A stretch of 64,000 nt of DNA from Acidisphaera sp035272265. Its GTDB lineage: Bacteria; Pseudomonadota; Alphaproteobacteria; Acetobacterales; Acetobacteraceae. The translations under genes were made by a program, and so were the position numbers. Shown piece by piece: positions 46,863-55,809 of the stretch. Location: contig DATEQV010000162.1 of NCBI GenBank assembly GCA_035272265.1, positions 1 to 64,000 of the forward strand. Reading direction: 5' to 3'. A model generated the notes under the pieces. That model saw nothing but the letters and a program-made list of their open reading frames with translations. It did not search any database and was not told where the DNA came from. The number at the start of each line of letters is the position of its first letter. Position 1 is the stretch's first letter.

Positions 46863-47504
46863 TCAGCCGCCGCCGGCTCCGTCATCGGGCGCACTGTGAC
46901 CGAGCGCCCGGTCGCCTGCGTGCCGGCGCACCAGGGCGCGGGCGTAACGCGGCATGACGTCCGGCATGATCGTCTGCCCTTCCGGCGGCCGCTCCACGCC
47001 GAACACGTAACGCGGAAAGTCAAGCGGCTTCTGCACGGACCAGATAGCATGGTGCCGGTCGGGCGGCAGGATATGCGCCGGGTCGCCGACGGCGATCCAA
47101 CCCAGTGGCACGGTCGCATGCGGGGGCAGCGCCGTGCGCAGATGGACGATGCCGTTGATCCGCACCTCGGCGCCGCGCCCGATGCGGGCCCCGTTGAACA
47201 CGGTGCAACCGGTGGCGAGGAACGCGTCATCCTCGACGATACAGCCCGTCAGGTAGGCACGCGGCCCGACGAGCACGTTGTCGCCGAGCGTCAGCGATGC
47301 ACTGCGCACGCCGCGCAGGACCGCGGTGTCCATGATCACGCAGTTGGCCCCGACGCGGATCGGACCGCTTTCCGCCACCAGCACCGCGCCGAAACCGACT
47401 GAGCAGTTGGGACCGATAACGACGTCGCCGCACACCGTGGCGTTGGGCGCGACGCGCGCCGTCGGATGGACCTGCGGTGAACGTCCCTCGTGCTCGAAAA
47501 GCAT
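46863..47504 (-). CDS. Gamma-carbonic-anhydrase-like hexapeptide-repeat protein
   Basis: The product is 213 residues from ATG 47504 (a further start at 47528 is in frame). Left-handed beta-helix repeats run through residues about 15-130 (VHPTARVAPNATVCGDVVIG, VGANCVIMDTAVLRG, LGDNVLVGPRAYLTGCIVED, ATGCTVFNGARIGRGAEV). The zinc histidines of active gamma-CA (three His) are not evident in the usual places (one His at VHLRTA), so catalysis is doubtful. Function unknown. Confidence 0.7.
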   Translation of the reverse strand: MLFEHEGRSPQVHPTARVAPNATVCGDVVIGPNCSVGFGAVLVAESGPIRVGANCVIMDTAVLRGVRSASLTLGDNVLVGPRAYLTGCIVEDDAFLATGCTVFNGARIGRGAEVRINGIVHLRTALPPHATVPLGWIAVGDPAHILPPDRHHAIWSVQKPLDFPRYVFGVERPPEGQTIMPDVMPRYARALVRRHAGDRALGHSAPDDGAGGG

Positions 47505-47567
47505 TCCTTGCCCCCGATCGCGTCGCACCGACGGTCAGCGCGAAACAGCGCTGACCGTCAGCCGAGG

Positions 47568-49454
47568 TCAGGCCGTGCCGAACAGCGCGCGCATCTCGTC
47601 CAGCGCCGCCGGATCCTCGATGGTCGGCGGCGTGGGCGCCGGCTGGCCGTCGGCGATTCTGCGGATGCTGCCGCGCAGGATCTTGCCCGAGCGCGTCTTC
47701 GGCAGCCGCGGCACCACCCGGGCGTCCTTGAACGCCGCCACCGGGCCGATCCGCTCGCGCACCAGCGTCACCAGCTCCTTCGAGATCACCTCGTGCGGGC
47801 GGTTCACGCCGGCCTTCAGCACCACGAGGCCGATGGGCGTCTGGCCTTTCAGCTCGTCATGCGCGCCGATCACCGCGCACTCGGCAACGTCCGGATGCGC
47901 GGCCAGGACCTCCTCGATCCCGCCGGTCGACAGGCGGTGGCCGGCGACGTTGATGATGTCGTCGGTGCGGCCCATCACCCACACGTCGCCGTCCGCATCC
48001 ACCTTGCCGCCGTCACCGGTCTTGTACCAGCCGGGGAAGTCCTTGGTGTAGGCATCGTGGAAGCCTTCGTCGTCCTGCCACAGCGTCGGCGCGTTGCCGG
48101 GCGGCAGTGGCAGCCGCACGCACAGACTGCCGGTGCCCTCGCGCGGCAGGACGTGGCCGTCATCGTCGAGAGCTTGCAGGTCGTAGCCCGGACAAGGGCG
48201 TCCGCCGGAGCCGAGCTTGCGCGGGAACAGGCCCAAGCCGCGGAAGTTGGCGGTGATCGGCCAGCCGGTCTCGGTCTGCCACCAATGGTCGACCACCGCC
48301 ACGCCGAGCTTTTCCGTCGCCCATACCGCCGTGGGCGGGTCTAAGCGCTCGCCGGCCAGGAACAGCGTCTGTAGCGACGACAGGTCGTAGCGCTTGATGA
48401 ACTGCCCGTCCGGGTCCTGCTGCTTGATCGCGCGGAACGCGGTGGGCGCGGTGAAGAAGCTGACCGGCCGGTGTTGCGAGATGATACGCCAGAATGCGCC
48501 CGCGTCGGGCGTGCCGACCGGTTTGCCCTCGTACATGACGCTGATGCAGCCGGCGAGCAGCGGCCCGTAGACGATGTAACTGTGGCCGACGACCCACCCG
48601 ACGTCCGAGGCGGTCCAGAACACGTCGCCGGCGCCGACGCCGTAGATCATGCCCATGGACTTGTGCAGCGCCACGGCATGGCCGCCGTTGTCGCGCACGA
48701 TGCCCTTCGGCTTGCCCGTCGTGCCGGAGGTATAAAGAATATAGAGCGGATCGGTGGCGGCGACGGGCACGCAGGGATGCGGCTCGGCGGCAGCTTCGGC
48801 CTCGCTGAAGTCCTCGTCGCGGCCCGCGATCAGCGGCGCGGACAGCATCGGCCGCTGCAGCAGCAGGACGCGCTCGGGCTTGTGCGGCGAGATGTCGATC
48901 GCCGCGTCGAGCAATGGCTTGTACGCGACGATTCGTCCCGGCTCGAGCCCGCAGGACGCGGTGATCACCAGCTTGGGCCGGGCGTCGGCGAGGCGCACCG
49001 CAAGCTCGGGTGCAGCGAAGCCGCCGAACACAACCGAGTGGATCGCGCCGAGCCGCGCGCAGGCCAGCATGGCGATCGCCGCCTCGGGCACCATCGGCAT
49101 GTAGATCACGACCCGGTCGCCGCGACCGACGCCGCGCGCCGCGAGGGCACCGGCGACGCGCGCGACACGGTCGCGCAGGGCGGCGTAGGTGAACCGCCGG
49201 ACCTCGCCGACCATCGCGCTGTCCCAGATCAGCGCGGTGCGCTCGCCGTTGCCGGCTTCGACGTGCCGGTCCAGGGCGTTGTAGCAGGTGTTGAGTTCGC
49301 CGCCGACGAACCAGTGGCCGTACGGGCCCGCCGCGGGATCGAAGACCCGGTCATAAGGACGGTGCCAGGTGATGGCCTCGGCCGCCTGCGCCCAGTAGTG
49401 CTCAGGGTCGGCCTGCCACTCTGAGTAGACGGTGCCGTAGCTGCTGTCCGACAT
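47568..49454 (-). CDS. prpE: Propionate-CoA ligase
   Basis: The product is 628 residues; activates propionate (or acetate) to the CoA ester via an adenylate. ATP-site YILYTSGTTGKPKGIVRD, DNGGHAVALHKSMGMIYG (a PrpE-type sequence), WWQTETGWPITANFRGLG, GWYKTGDGG and the acetylatable Lys in RLPKTRSGKILRGSIRR. Divergent from the DUF485/ActP uptake pair across 143 bases, which fits a short-chain fatty-acid utilisation locus. Confidence 0.88.
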   Translation of the reverse strand: MSDSSYGTVYSEWQADPEHYWAQAAEAITWHRPYDRVFDPAAGPYGHWFVGGELNTCYNALDRHVEAGNGERTALIWDSAMVGEVRRFTYAALRDRVARVAGALAARGVGRGDRVVIYMPMVPEAAIAMLACARLGAIHSVVFGGFAAPELAVRLADARPKLVITASCGLEPGRIVAYKPLLDAAIDISPHKPERVLLLQRPMLSAPLIAGRDEDFSEAEAAAEPHPCVPVAATDPLYILYTSGTTGKPKGIVRDNGGHAVALHKSMGMIYGVGAGDVFWTASDVGWVVGHSYIVYGPLLAGCISVMYEGKPVGTPDAGAFWRIISQHRPVSFFTAPTAFRAIKQQDPDGQFIKRYDLSSLQTLFLAGERLDPPTAVWATEKLGVAVVDHWWQTETGWPITANFRGLGLFPRKLGSGGRPCPGYDLQALDDDGHVLPREGTGSLCVRLPLPPGNAPTLWQDDEGFHDAYTKDFPGWYKTGDGGKVDADGDVWVMGRTDDIINVAGHRLSTGGIEEVLAAHPDVAECAVIGAHDELKGQTPIGLVVLKAGVNRPHEVISKELVTLVRERIGPVAAFKDARVVPRLPKTRSGKILRGSIRRIADGQPAPTPPTIEDPAALDEMRALFGTA

Positions 49455-49597
49455 GGCGTTTTCTCCCTCTCACGGCAGGGTTCACGGCACCTTGCAATCG
49501 ACATTGATCCATAGCAATGACGGTCACGATACGGTCAAAAAAGCGGCCGAATCGGCCGTTTTCGCGGCGCTTGCCGCGCTCTGGGGGGAGGACGTGC

Positions 49598-49951
49598 ATG
49601 GACCCGCTGGCAGCAAGCCAGATCAGGCAGGACCCGCGTCTCGTCGCGTTGCAGAAGAAGCGTGACAGCTTCGCCTGGACGCTCGCGATCATCATGCTCG
49701 TCGTCTACTACGGCTTCATTTTCCTGGTCGCGTTTCGCCCTGACATCATGGGGATGAACGTGGGCGGCGTGGTGACGCTCGGCTCCCCGCTCGGGCTCGG
49801 CGTGATCCTTCTCGCGATCATCCTGACCGGGGTGTACGTCGCACGTGCGAACGGCGAGTTCGACCGCATGACCACCGAGATCGTGGCCGGCGTGCAACAG
49901 CGGTCCGGCTATGCGGCCGGCAACCGCCAGACGATCGGAGCCGCCCGATGA
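49598..49951 (+). CDS. DUF485 membrane protein (ActP partner)
   Basis: The product is 117 residues from ATG 49598 with GGGGAGGA upstream. Two membrane spans ([20 protein letters not shown] and [20 protein letters not shown]), short cytoplasmic ends, then the actP start overlapping its last four bases (ATGA). Such YjcH-like proteins always accompany the acetate permease. Confidence 0.88.
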   Translation: MDPLAASQIRQDPRLVALQKKRDSFAWTLAIIMLVVYYGFIFLVAFRPDIMGMNVGGVVTLGSPLGLGVILLAIILTGVYVARANGEFDRMTTEIVAGVQQRSGYAAGNRQTIGAAR

Positions 49952-51599
49952 TGCGGCTTCTGATCGCGGCCCTCGCGCTTGCGCCGACGCTCGCCCACGC
50001 GGCGGGCGCGCTGGAAGGCGACGTCCAGCGCACGTCCACGAACTTCACCGCGATCGTCATGTTCCTGGCGTTCGTGGCGGTCACCCTTGGCATCACCTAC
50101 TGGGCCGCGCAGCGCACGCGGTCGACCAAGGACTTCTACGCCGCCGGCGGCGGCATCGGCGGTTTCCAGAATGGTGTGGCCATCGCCGGCGACTACATGT
50201 CGGCGGCGAGCTTCCTCGGCATCTCGGCGCTGGTCTACACGAGCGGCTTCGACGGGCTGATCTACTCGATCGGCTTCCTGGTCGGCTGGCCGATCATCAT
50301 GTTCCTGATGGCCGAGCGGCTGCGCAACCTGGGCCGCTTCACCTTCGCCGACGTGGTGTCCTACCGCCTGCAGGCGGGCCCGATCCGCACGCTGGCTGCG
50401 GCACGTTGGTAACGGTAGCCTTCTACCTGATCGCGCAGATGGTCGGCGCGGGGCAGCTCATCGAGCTGCTTTTCGGCCTGCCCTACGCGCTCGCCGTCGT
50501 GATCGTCGGCGTGCTGATGATCCTGTACGTCACGTTCGGCGGCATGATCGCCACGACGTGGGTGCAGACCATCAAGGCGGGGCTGCTGCTGTTCGGTGCG
50601 ACGATGATCGCCGTGCTGGTGCTCAATACGGTCGGTTGGGACGTCAACGAGCTGTTCACCCGCGCCATCGCCGCCAGTCCGAAGCATGAGGCGATCATGC
50701 GGCCGGGCGGGCTGGTGTCGAACCCGATCTCGGCGATCTCGCTCGGCATCGCGCTGATGTTCGGCACGGCGGGCCTGCCGCACATCCTGATGCGGTTCTT
50801 CACCGTGCCGGATGCGAAGGAGGCGCGGAAGTCGGTCTTCTGGGCGACCACCTTCATCGGCTACTTCTACATCCTGACCTTCATCATCGGCTTCGGCGCG
50901 ATCGTGCTGGTCAGCACCAACCCGGCCTTCCTGACGCCCGACCACAAGGGGCTCATCGGCGGCACCAACATGCCGGCGATCCATCTGGCGGCCGCCGTCG
51001 GCGGCGACGCGATGAAGGGCTTCATCTCGGCGGTGGCTTTTGCCACGATCCTGGCGGTGGTGTCCGGGCTGACGCTGTCGGGCGCCTCGGCGGTGAGCCA
51101 CGACCTGTATGCCAGCGTGATCCGCCACGGGCGGGTGGCCGAGGGCGCGGAGATCCGCGTGTCCAAGATCACCACGCTGGTGCTCGGCGTGCTGGCGGTG
51201 GCCCTCGGCATCGCCTTCCAGAAGATCAACGTGGCCTTCATGGTGGGGCTGGCGTTCGCCATCGCGGCGAGTGCCAACTTCCCGGTGCTGCTGCTGTCGA
51301 TGTACTGGCGCGGGCTGACGACCTGGGGCGCGTTCGTCGGCGGCTTCGCCGGCCTGATCTCGGCGGTGGCGCTGACGGTGGGCAGCAAGTCGATCTGGGT
51401 GGACGTGCTGCACCTGAGCGACCCGTGGTTCCCGTACAGCTCGCCGGCGCTGTTTCCCATGCCGCTGGCGTTCGCGGTGTCGTGGCTGGTGTCGCTGATC
51501 GACAGCAGCCGCCAGGCGCGGGTCGAGGCGGACGCGTTCGAGGCACAGTACATCCGCTCGCAGACCGGCATCGGCGCGGAGGGTGCGGCGGCGCACTGA
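49948..51599 (+). pseudogene. actP: Cation/acetate symporter, frameshifted
   Basis: An SSS-family sodium-coupled importer of acetate. The first part (49948-50412) carries a signal-like N-terminus ([20 protein letters not shown]), then [20 protein letters not shown] and [20 protein letters not shown]. The frame ends at a TAA near 50412 after [10 protein letters not shown]. In the next frame the expected [20 protein letters not shown] follows directly and runs intact to 51599. One (or four) missing bases near 50398 explain it. Lies with DUF485, divergent from prpE. True loss would disable acetate uptake, so error is possible. Confidence 0.85.
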
Positions 51600-51620
51600 G
51601 GGCAAGCTGTGGTTTGATGC

Positions 51621-51652
51621 ATCATGGCCGGGGAGAGATCCCCGGCCATGAT
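51621..51652 (+). terminator. actP terminator hairpin
   Basis: Fourteen-base arms ATCATGGCCGGGGA and TCCCCGGCCATGAT pair perfectly around GAGA, followed by CGTTTC. Its position 22 bases after the actP stop and 5 before the convergent mazF stop suits termination in both directions. Confidence 0.75.
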
Positions 51653-51656
51653 CGTT

Positions 51657-51986
51657 TCAGGCGATACCCAGAAACAGCGCCACGGCGCTCGTTGTGCGGG
51701 CGAGCTCGTCGGCAGAAAGTCGGCCTATCGGTTGGCTGATCCGGCGGAGCAGGACCGTCGTGATCTTGTTCACGACAATCCACGAGGGACGGTCGAGCGG
51801 CAGCTCTTCGCTTGGAGCAATACTGATGCGAAGCATCGAGGCGTCCGTCTCGACGCTCGTGATCGGACAGACCGTCACGCCGTCTACAGGCTGAAAGCTG
51901 TCACTCTGGATGATGACCGCCGGGCGAGGTTTGCTCGTGAAATCGCCGCTCCGGTCGGCGACGATGACGACATCACCACGCCGCAT
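51657..51986 (-). CDS. MazF/PemK-like toxin
   Basis: The product is 109 residues. MRRGDVVIVADRSGDFTSKPRPAVIIQ and VCPITSVETDASMLRISIAP match the PemK/MazF endoribonuclease fold, with PSWIVVNKITTVLLRRISQ at the RNA-binding face. It cuts mRNA when freed from its antitoxin. Overlaps the antitoxin end by 14 bases, the typical antitoxin-toxin order. Confidence 0.85.
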   Translation of the reverse strand: MRRGDVVIVADRSGDFTSKPRPAVIIQSDSFQPVDGVTVCPITSVETDASMLRISIAPSEELPLDRPSWIVVNKITTVLLRRISQPIGRLSADELARTTSAVALFLGIA

Positions 51987-52194
51987 CAGGATCGTTCAGC
52001 GCGCTGACCTCCTCGACCCATTCCGTGAGGCCTTCCCGGCGTTCTGCCTCGGCAACGGCGAGCATCTGCCGCCTTGCCTCCTCCACGAAGCCGGGCGCAC
52101 GCGTGTCGCGCACCCAAATCTGCACGGGCCGCAAACCCTGCTTGCGCAGCGCCTCGCGGTGGCGTCGGACTCGGTCTCTGGAAGCGTCGCTCAT
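51973..52194 (-). CDS. MazE-like antitoxin (DUF3018 type)
   Basis: The product is 73 residues: MSDASRDRVRRHREALRKQG, then LRPVQIWVRDTRAPGFVEEA and an acidic toxin-binding tail. The RPVQIWVRDT strand is characteristic of antitoxin MazE family proteins (DUF3018). ATG 52194 touches a perfect 16-base palindrome, the likely autoregulatory site. Confidence 0.82.
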   Translation of the reverse strand: MSDASRDRVRRHREALRKQGLRPVQIWVRDTRAPGFVEEARRQMLAVAEAERREGLTEWVEEVSALNDPDAAW

Positions 52195-52229
52195 GCGTTA
52201 CATGTAACGCCGGCGGCCAGCTTCGTCAA
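52195..52229 (-). promoter_or_regulatory. Toxin-antitoxin promoter with palindromic operator
   Basis: The perfect palindrome GCGTTACATGTAACGC (52195-52210) adjoins the antitoxin ATG. On the minus strand TTGACG (52229-52224) and TACATG (52206-52201) are 17 bases apart, so the palindrome covers the -10 box and start. The transcript would begin at or next to the ATG (leaderless). Confidence 0.65.
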
Positions 52230-52282
52230 CGCCACAGCGCATGGCTGCGTGCGTCCCGCGCGCTTGACGCACTGTCACGGCC

Positions 52283-52302
52283 GTCCGACTTAACCGTCGG
52301 AC
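52283..52302. promoter_or_regulatory. Inverted repeat upstream of the NfnAB-like gene
   Basis: Arms GTCCGAC (52283-52289) and GTCGGAC (52296-52302) around TTAACC, ending 42 bases before ATG 52345. Its position suits an operator. No further promoter boxes are convincing. Confidence 0.4.
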
Positions 52303-52344
52303 ATTAATCCGAACCACGATCCCGGCGCGGGGTATCAGCACGAC

Positions 52345-55300
52345 ATGGATGCACGTCTGCCGGAGATGCCGGCCTTCGGTCTCACGTTCCGCGACCTCGC
52401 GGACCGCGACGGCCTGATCCGGCTGGACCGCATCTTCCTCGAGCACCTTGCCGCCGAGGACGCCGCCCTGCACGCGGGCCTGCTGGCCGCGCGCGCCGCA
52501 CCCGACGCGCTGTCGGCCAAGGACGAGGGCGAGCTGATCACCCAAGTCGGCCCGGTGCTCGACGGCTTCGTCGCGACCCTGTTCCGCATCGAGAACGCGA
52601 CGGCGGCGCTGGCCGCGCGCACGCTCGCCCTCGACCCGATCCACGCCTGCAAGCGCCTGTTCGTCCAGCGCCAGGCGGTGAAGAAGTATCCCGATCCGTC
52701 GGGTTTCGACGGCCCTGCCCTGCGCGCAGACCTCGAGGCGCGGATCGGCGGTCCGCTCACCGAGCCGGCTTTCGCGAAGGCGGTCAAGGCGTGGCAGACG
52801 GCAGAGCCGGACGCGCTCGATCTCGCCATGCGCTACGCCTCGTGGGCGACGCTGACCGAGGCCGGACACGCCGCCCACCCCGGCAACACGCTGTTCCACG
52901 TCCCGCACAAGATCGACTACCAGCACCTCGTTCCATTCGAGACGATCGAGCGCGACGGCGTGACGATGCTGCGCCTGCCGGAGGATCACTGGCGCCAGCG
53001 CGACGGCTTCGCGCTGACCGACGCGGGGATGAACGACCAGCAGGCGCTGGACCAGATGAACTACTGCATCTGGTGCCACACACAGGGCAAGGACAGCTGC
53101 TCGAAGGGCCTGCGCGACCGCAAGACCGGCGCGTTCGCCAAGTCGCCGTTCGGGGTGACGCTCGCCGGCTGCCCGCTCGAAGAGAAGATCAGCGAGATGC
53201 ACACGCTGCGGGCGCAGGGCTACGCGCTCGGGGCGTTCGCGACGATCGCGGTCGACAACCCGATGATGGCGGCGACCGGCCACCGTATCTGCAACGACTG
53301 CATGAAGTCCTGCATCTACCAGAAGCAGGAGCCGGTCGACATCCCGCAGGCCGAGACCGCGATCCTGCGCGACGTGCTGGCGCTGCCCTGGGGCTTCGAG
53401 ATCTACGCGCTGCTGACGCGCTGGAACCCGCTGGACATCCGCCGTCCGCTGCCCACGCCCGACAGCGGGCGCAAGGTGCTGATCGTCGGGCTCGGTCCGG
53501 CCGGATTCACGCTGGCGCACCACCTGATGAACGATGGCCACACCGTCGTCGCGGTGGACGGGCTGAAGATCGAGCCGCTGGGCTTCGATCCGAACACCCC
53601 CGTCCGTGATGCGGACAGCCTGTTCGAGAACCTGGACGACCGCGTGATGGCCGGGTTCGGCGGCGTGGCCGAATACGGCATCACCGTCCGCTGGAACAAG
53701 AACTACCTCAAGCTGGTGCGGCTGCTGCTGGAGCGGCGGTCGCAGTTCGCCGTGTTCGGCGGCGTGCGGTTCGGCGGCGGGGCGACGCTGTCGGTGGACG
53801 ACGCGTTCGGCATGGGCTTCGACCACGTGGCGCTGTGCATGGGCGCGGGGCGCCCGACCGTGATCGACATGCCGAACGGGCTCGCGCGCGGCGTGCGCGA
53901 GGCGAGCGACTTCCTGATGGCGCTGCAGCTGACGGGTGCGGCGAAATTCGGCTCGATCACCAACCTGCAGGTGCGCCTGCCGGTGGTGGTGATCGGCGGC
54001 GGCCTGACGGCGATCGACACCGCGACCGAAAGCCTCGCCTACTATGTGCGGCAGGTCGAGAAGTTCGCGCTGCGCTACCGCACGCTGGTCGCCGAGCAGG
54101 GCGACGATCGCGTGCGTGGCGGGTGGAGCGAGGAAGAAGAGCAGATCGCCGCCGAGTTCCTCGACCACGCCGCGGCGATCCATGCCGAACGCCTCGCCGC
54201 CGGCGCCGAGGGACGCGCGCCGCGCCTCGCTCAGCTGCTCGACAGCTGGGGCGGGGCGACGATCGCCTATCGCCGCCGCATCACCGACGCGCCGTCCTAC
54301 ACGCTGAACCACGAAGAAGTGGCGAAGGCGATGGAGGAGGGCGTGCGCTTCGCCGAGGGCCTCGCCCCGCTGGCCGTCGAGGTGGACGGGTTCGGCCACG
54401 CCGAGGGCCTGCGCCTCAGTCGCGCCGACGGCAGCGAGGTCGTGCTGCCCGCGCGCGCGATCCTGGTCGCTGCGGGGACGCATCCGAACACCGTGCTCGC
54501 GCGCGAGGACGGACGCATCGAGCTGGACGGCAAGTACTTCCGCGCGATCGACGAGAGCGGCGAGCGCGTCGTGCCGGAGCGCGCGCTGTCCAAGCCCGAG
54601 CACGCGCGGGTGCTGATGCACCGCACCGCCGACGGTCGCTTCATCAGCTTCTTCGGCGACCTGCACCCGAGTTTCTTCGGCAATGTCGTCAAGGCGATGG
54701 GCAGCGCCAAGCGCGGCTATCCGGTCGTCTCCGGCGTGCTCGCCGCGCGCGAGGCCACTCCTGTTAGCGGCGCCGAGATGATCGCGCGCTGTCGCGACGA
54801 ATTGCGGCCGACCGTGCACGCGGTGAACCGGCTGACGCCGACGATCGTCGAGGTCGTGGTGCGCGCGCCGGCCGCCGCGCGGGCGTTCAGGCCGGGGCAG
54901 TTCTTCCGGTTGCAAAACTACGAGATGCACGCCCTGCGCCTGCCCGAAGCGATCGGCACCACGCTGCTCGCGATGGAGGGCCTGGCGATGACCGGCGCCT
55001 GGACCGATCCCGAACGGGGGCTGGTCTCGATCATCGCGCTGGAGATGGGCGGCAGCTCCGACCTGTGCGCGTCGCTGCGGCCGGGGGAGCCGGCGGTGCT
55101 GATGGGGCCGACCGGAACGGCGACCGAGATCCACGCGAACACGACGGTCGCGCTTGTCGGCGGCGGCCTCGGCAACGCGGTGCTGTTCTCGATCGGTGCG
55201 GCGCTGCGCGCGGCGGGATCGAAGGTGATCTACTTCGCCGGCTACAAGCGCGTGGTCGATCGCTACAAGGTCGAGGAGATCGAACGCGCCGCCGATGTGA

Positions 55301-55809
55301 TCGTCTGGTGCTGCGACGAGGAGCCGGGCTTCCCGGTCAATCCCGCGCGCCCGCAGGACCAGTACGTCGTCGGCAACATCGTGCAGGCGATGGCGGCCTA
55401 TGGCTCCGGAAAGCTCGGCGAACAGGCGGTTCCGCTGCGCGACGCGACGCACATGATCGTCATCGGGTCGGACCGGATGATGAACGCGGTGGGCGCGGCG
55501 CGGCACGGCGTGCTGGCGCCGTATCTGAACCCGCAGCACACGGCGATCGGGTCGATCAACTCGCCGATGCAGTGCATGATGAAAGAGGTCTGCGCGCAGT
55601 GCCTGCAGCCGCAGGTCGATCCGAAGACCGGCGAACGCACGGTGGTGTTCTCCTGCTTCAACCAGGACCAGCCGCTGGATCGCGTGGACTTCGCCGCCCT
55701 GCACGAGCGGCTGTATCAGAACAGCCTGCAGGAGAAGCTGACGGCGGCGTGGATCGACCGCGCGCTGCGGAAGCTGAAGACGCGGCCGGCGCTTGCCGCC
55801 GCGGAGTGA
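52345..55809 (+). CDS. NfnAB-like fused flavoprotein oxidoreductase with unknown N-terminal domain
   Basis: The product is 1154 residues. Residues 1-235 are unrecognised. Cysteines 241, 244, 252 and 276 (YCIWCHTQGKDSC, AGCPLEEK) and 316, 319 and 323 (ICNDCMKSC) resemble the two N-terminal Fe-S sites of GltD/NfnB. An FAD fold starts at about 378 (VGLGPAGFTLAHHL), with a pyridine-nucleotide site at about 547 (VVIGGGLTAIDTA). Residues about 800-1130 are FNR/PyrK-like: FAD loop RPGQFFRLQ (about 850), NAD site VGGGLGNAVLF (about 936) and cysteines 1077, 1083, 1086 and 1104 for a 2Fe-2S centre. The order is NfnB then NfnA in one chain. Electron transfer between NAD(P)H and ferredoxin or glutamate-synthase-like chemistry is inferred, not shown. 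Confidence 0.75.
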   Translation: MDARLPEMPAFGLTFRDLADRDGLIRLDRIFLEHLAAEDAALHAGLLAARAAPDALSAKDEGELITQVGPVLDGFVATLFRIENATAALAARTLALDPIHACKRLFVQRQAVKKYPDPSGFDGPALRADLEARIGGPLTEPAFAKAVKAWQTAEPDALDLAMRYASWATLTEAGHAAHPGNTLFHVPHKIDYQHLVPFETIERDGVTMLRLPEDHWRQRDGFALTDAGMNDQQALDQMNYCIWCHTQGKDSCSKGLRDRKTGAFAKSPFGVTLAGCPLEEKISEMHTLRAQGYALGAFATIAVDNPMMAATGHRICNDCMKSCIYQKQEPVDIPQAETAILRDVLALPWGFEIYALLTRWNPLDIRRPLPTPDSGRKVLIVGLGPAGFTLAHHLMNDGHTVVAVDGLKIEPLGFDPNTPVRDADSLFENLDDRVMAGFGGVAEYGITVRWNKNYLKLVRLLLERRSQFAVFGGVRFGGGATLSVDDAFGMGFDHVALCMGAGRPTVIDMPNGLARGVREASDFLMALQLTGAAKFGSITNLQVRLPVVVIGGGLTAIDTATESLAYYVRQVEKFALRYRTLVAEQGDDRVRGGWSEEEEQIAAEFLDHAAAIHAERLAAGAEGRAPRLAQLLDSWGGATIAYRRRITDAPSYTLNHEEVAKAMEEGVRFAEGLAPLAVEVDGFGHAEGLRLSRADGSEVVLPARAILVAAGTHPNTVLAREDGRIELDGKYFRAIDESGERVVPERALSKPEHARVLMHRTADGRFISFFGDLHPSFFGNVVKAMGSAKRGYPVVSGVLAAREATPVSGAEMIARCRDELRPTVHAVNRLTPTIVEVVVRAPAAARAFRPGQFFRLQNYEMHALRLPEAIGTTLLAMEGLAMTGAWTDPERGLVSIIALEMGGSSDLCASLRPGEPAVLMGPTGTATEIHANTTVALVGGGLGNAVLFSIGAALRAAGSKVIYFAGYKRVVDRYKVEEIERAADVIVWCCDEEPGFPVNPARPQDQYVVGNIVQAMAAYGSGKLGEQAVPLRDATHMIVIGSDRMMNAVGAARHGVLAPYLNPQHTAIGSINSPMQCMMKEVCAQCLQPQVDPKTGERTVVFSCFNQDQPLDRVDFAALHERLYQNSLQEKLTAAWIDRALRKLKTRPALAAAE

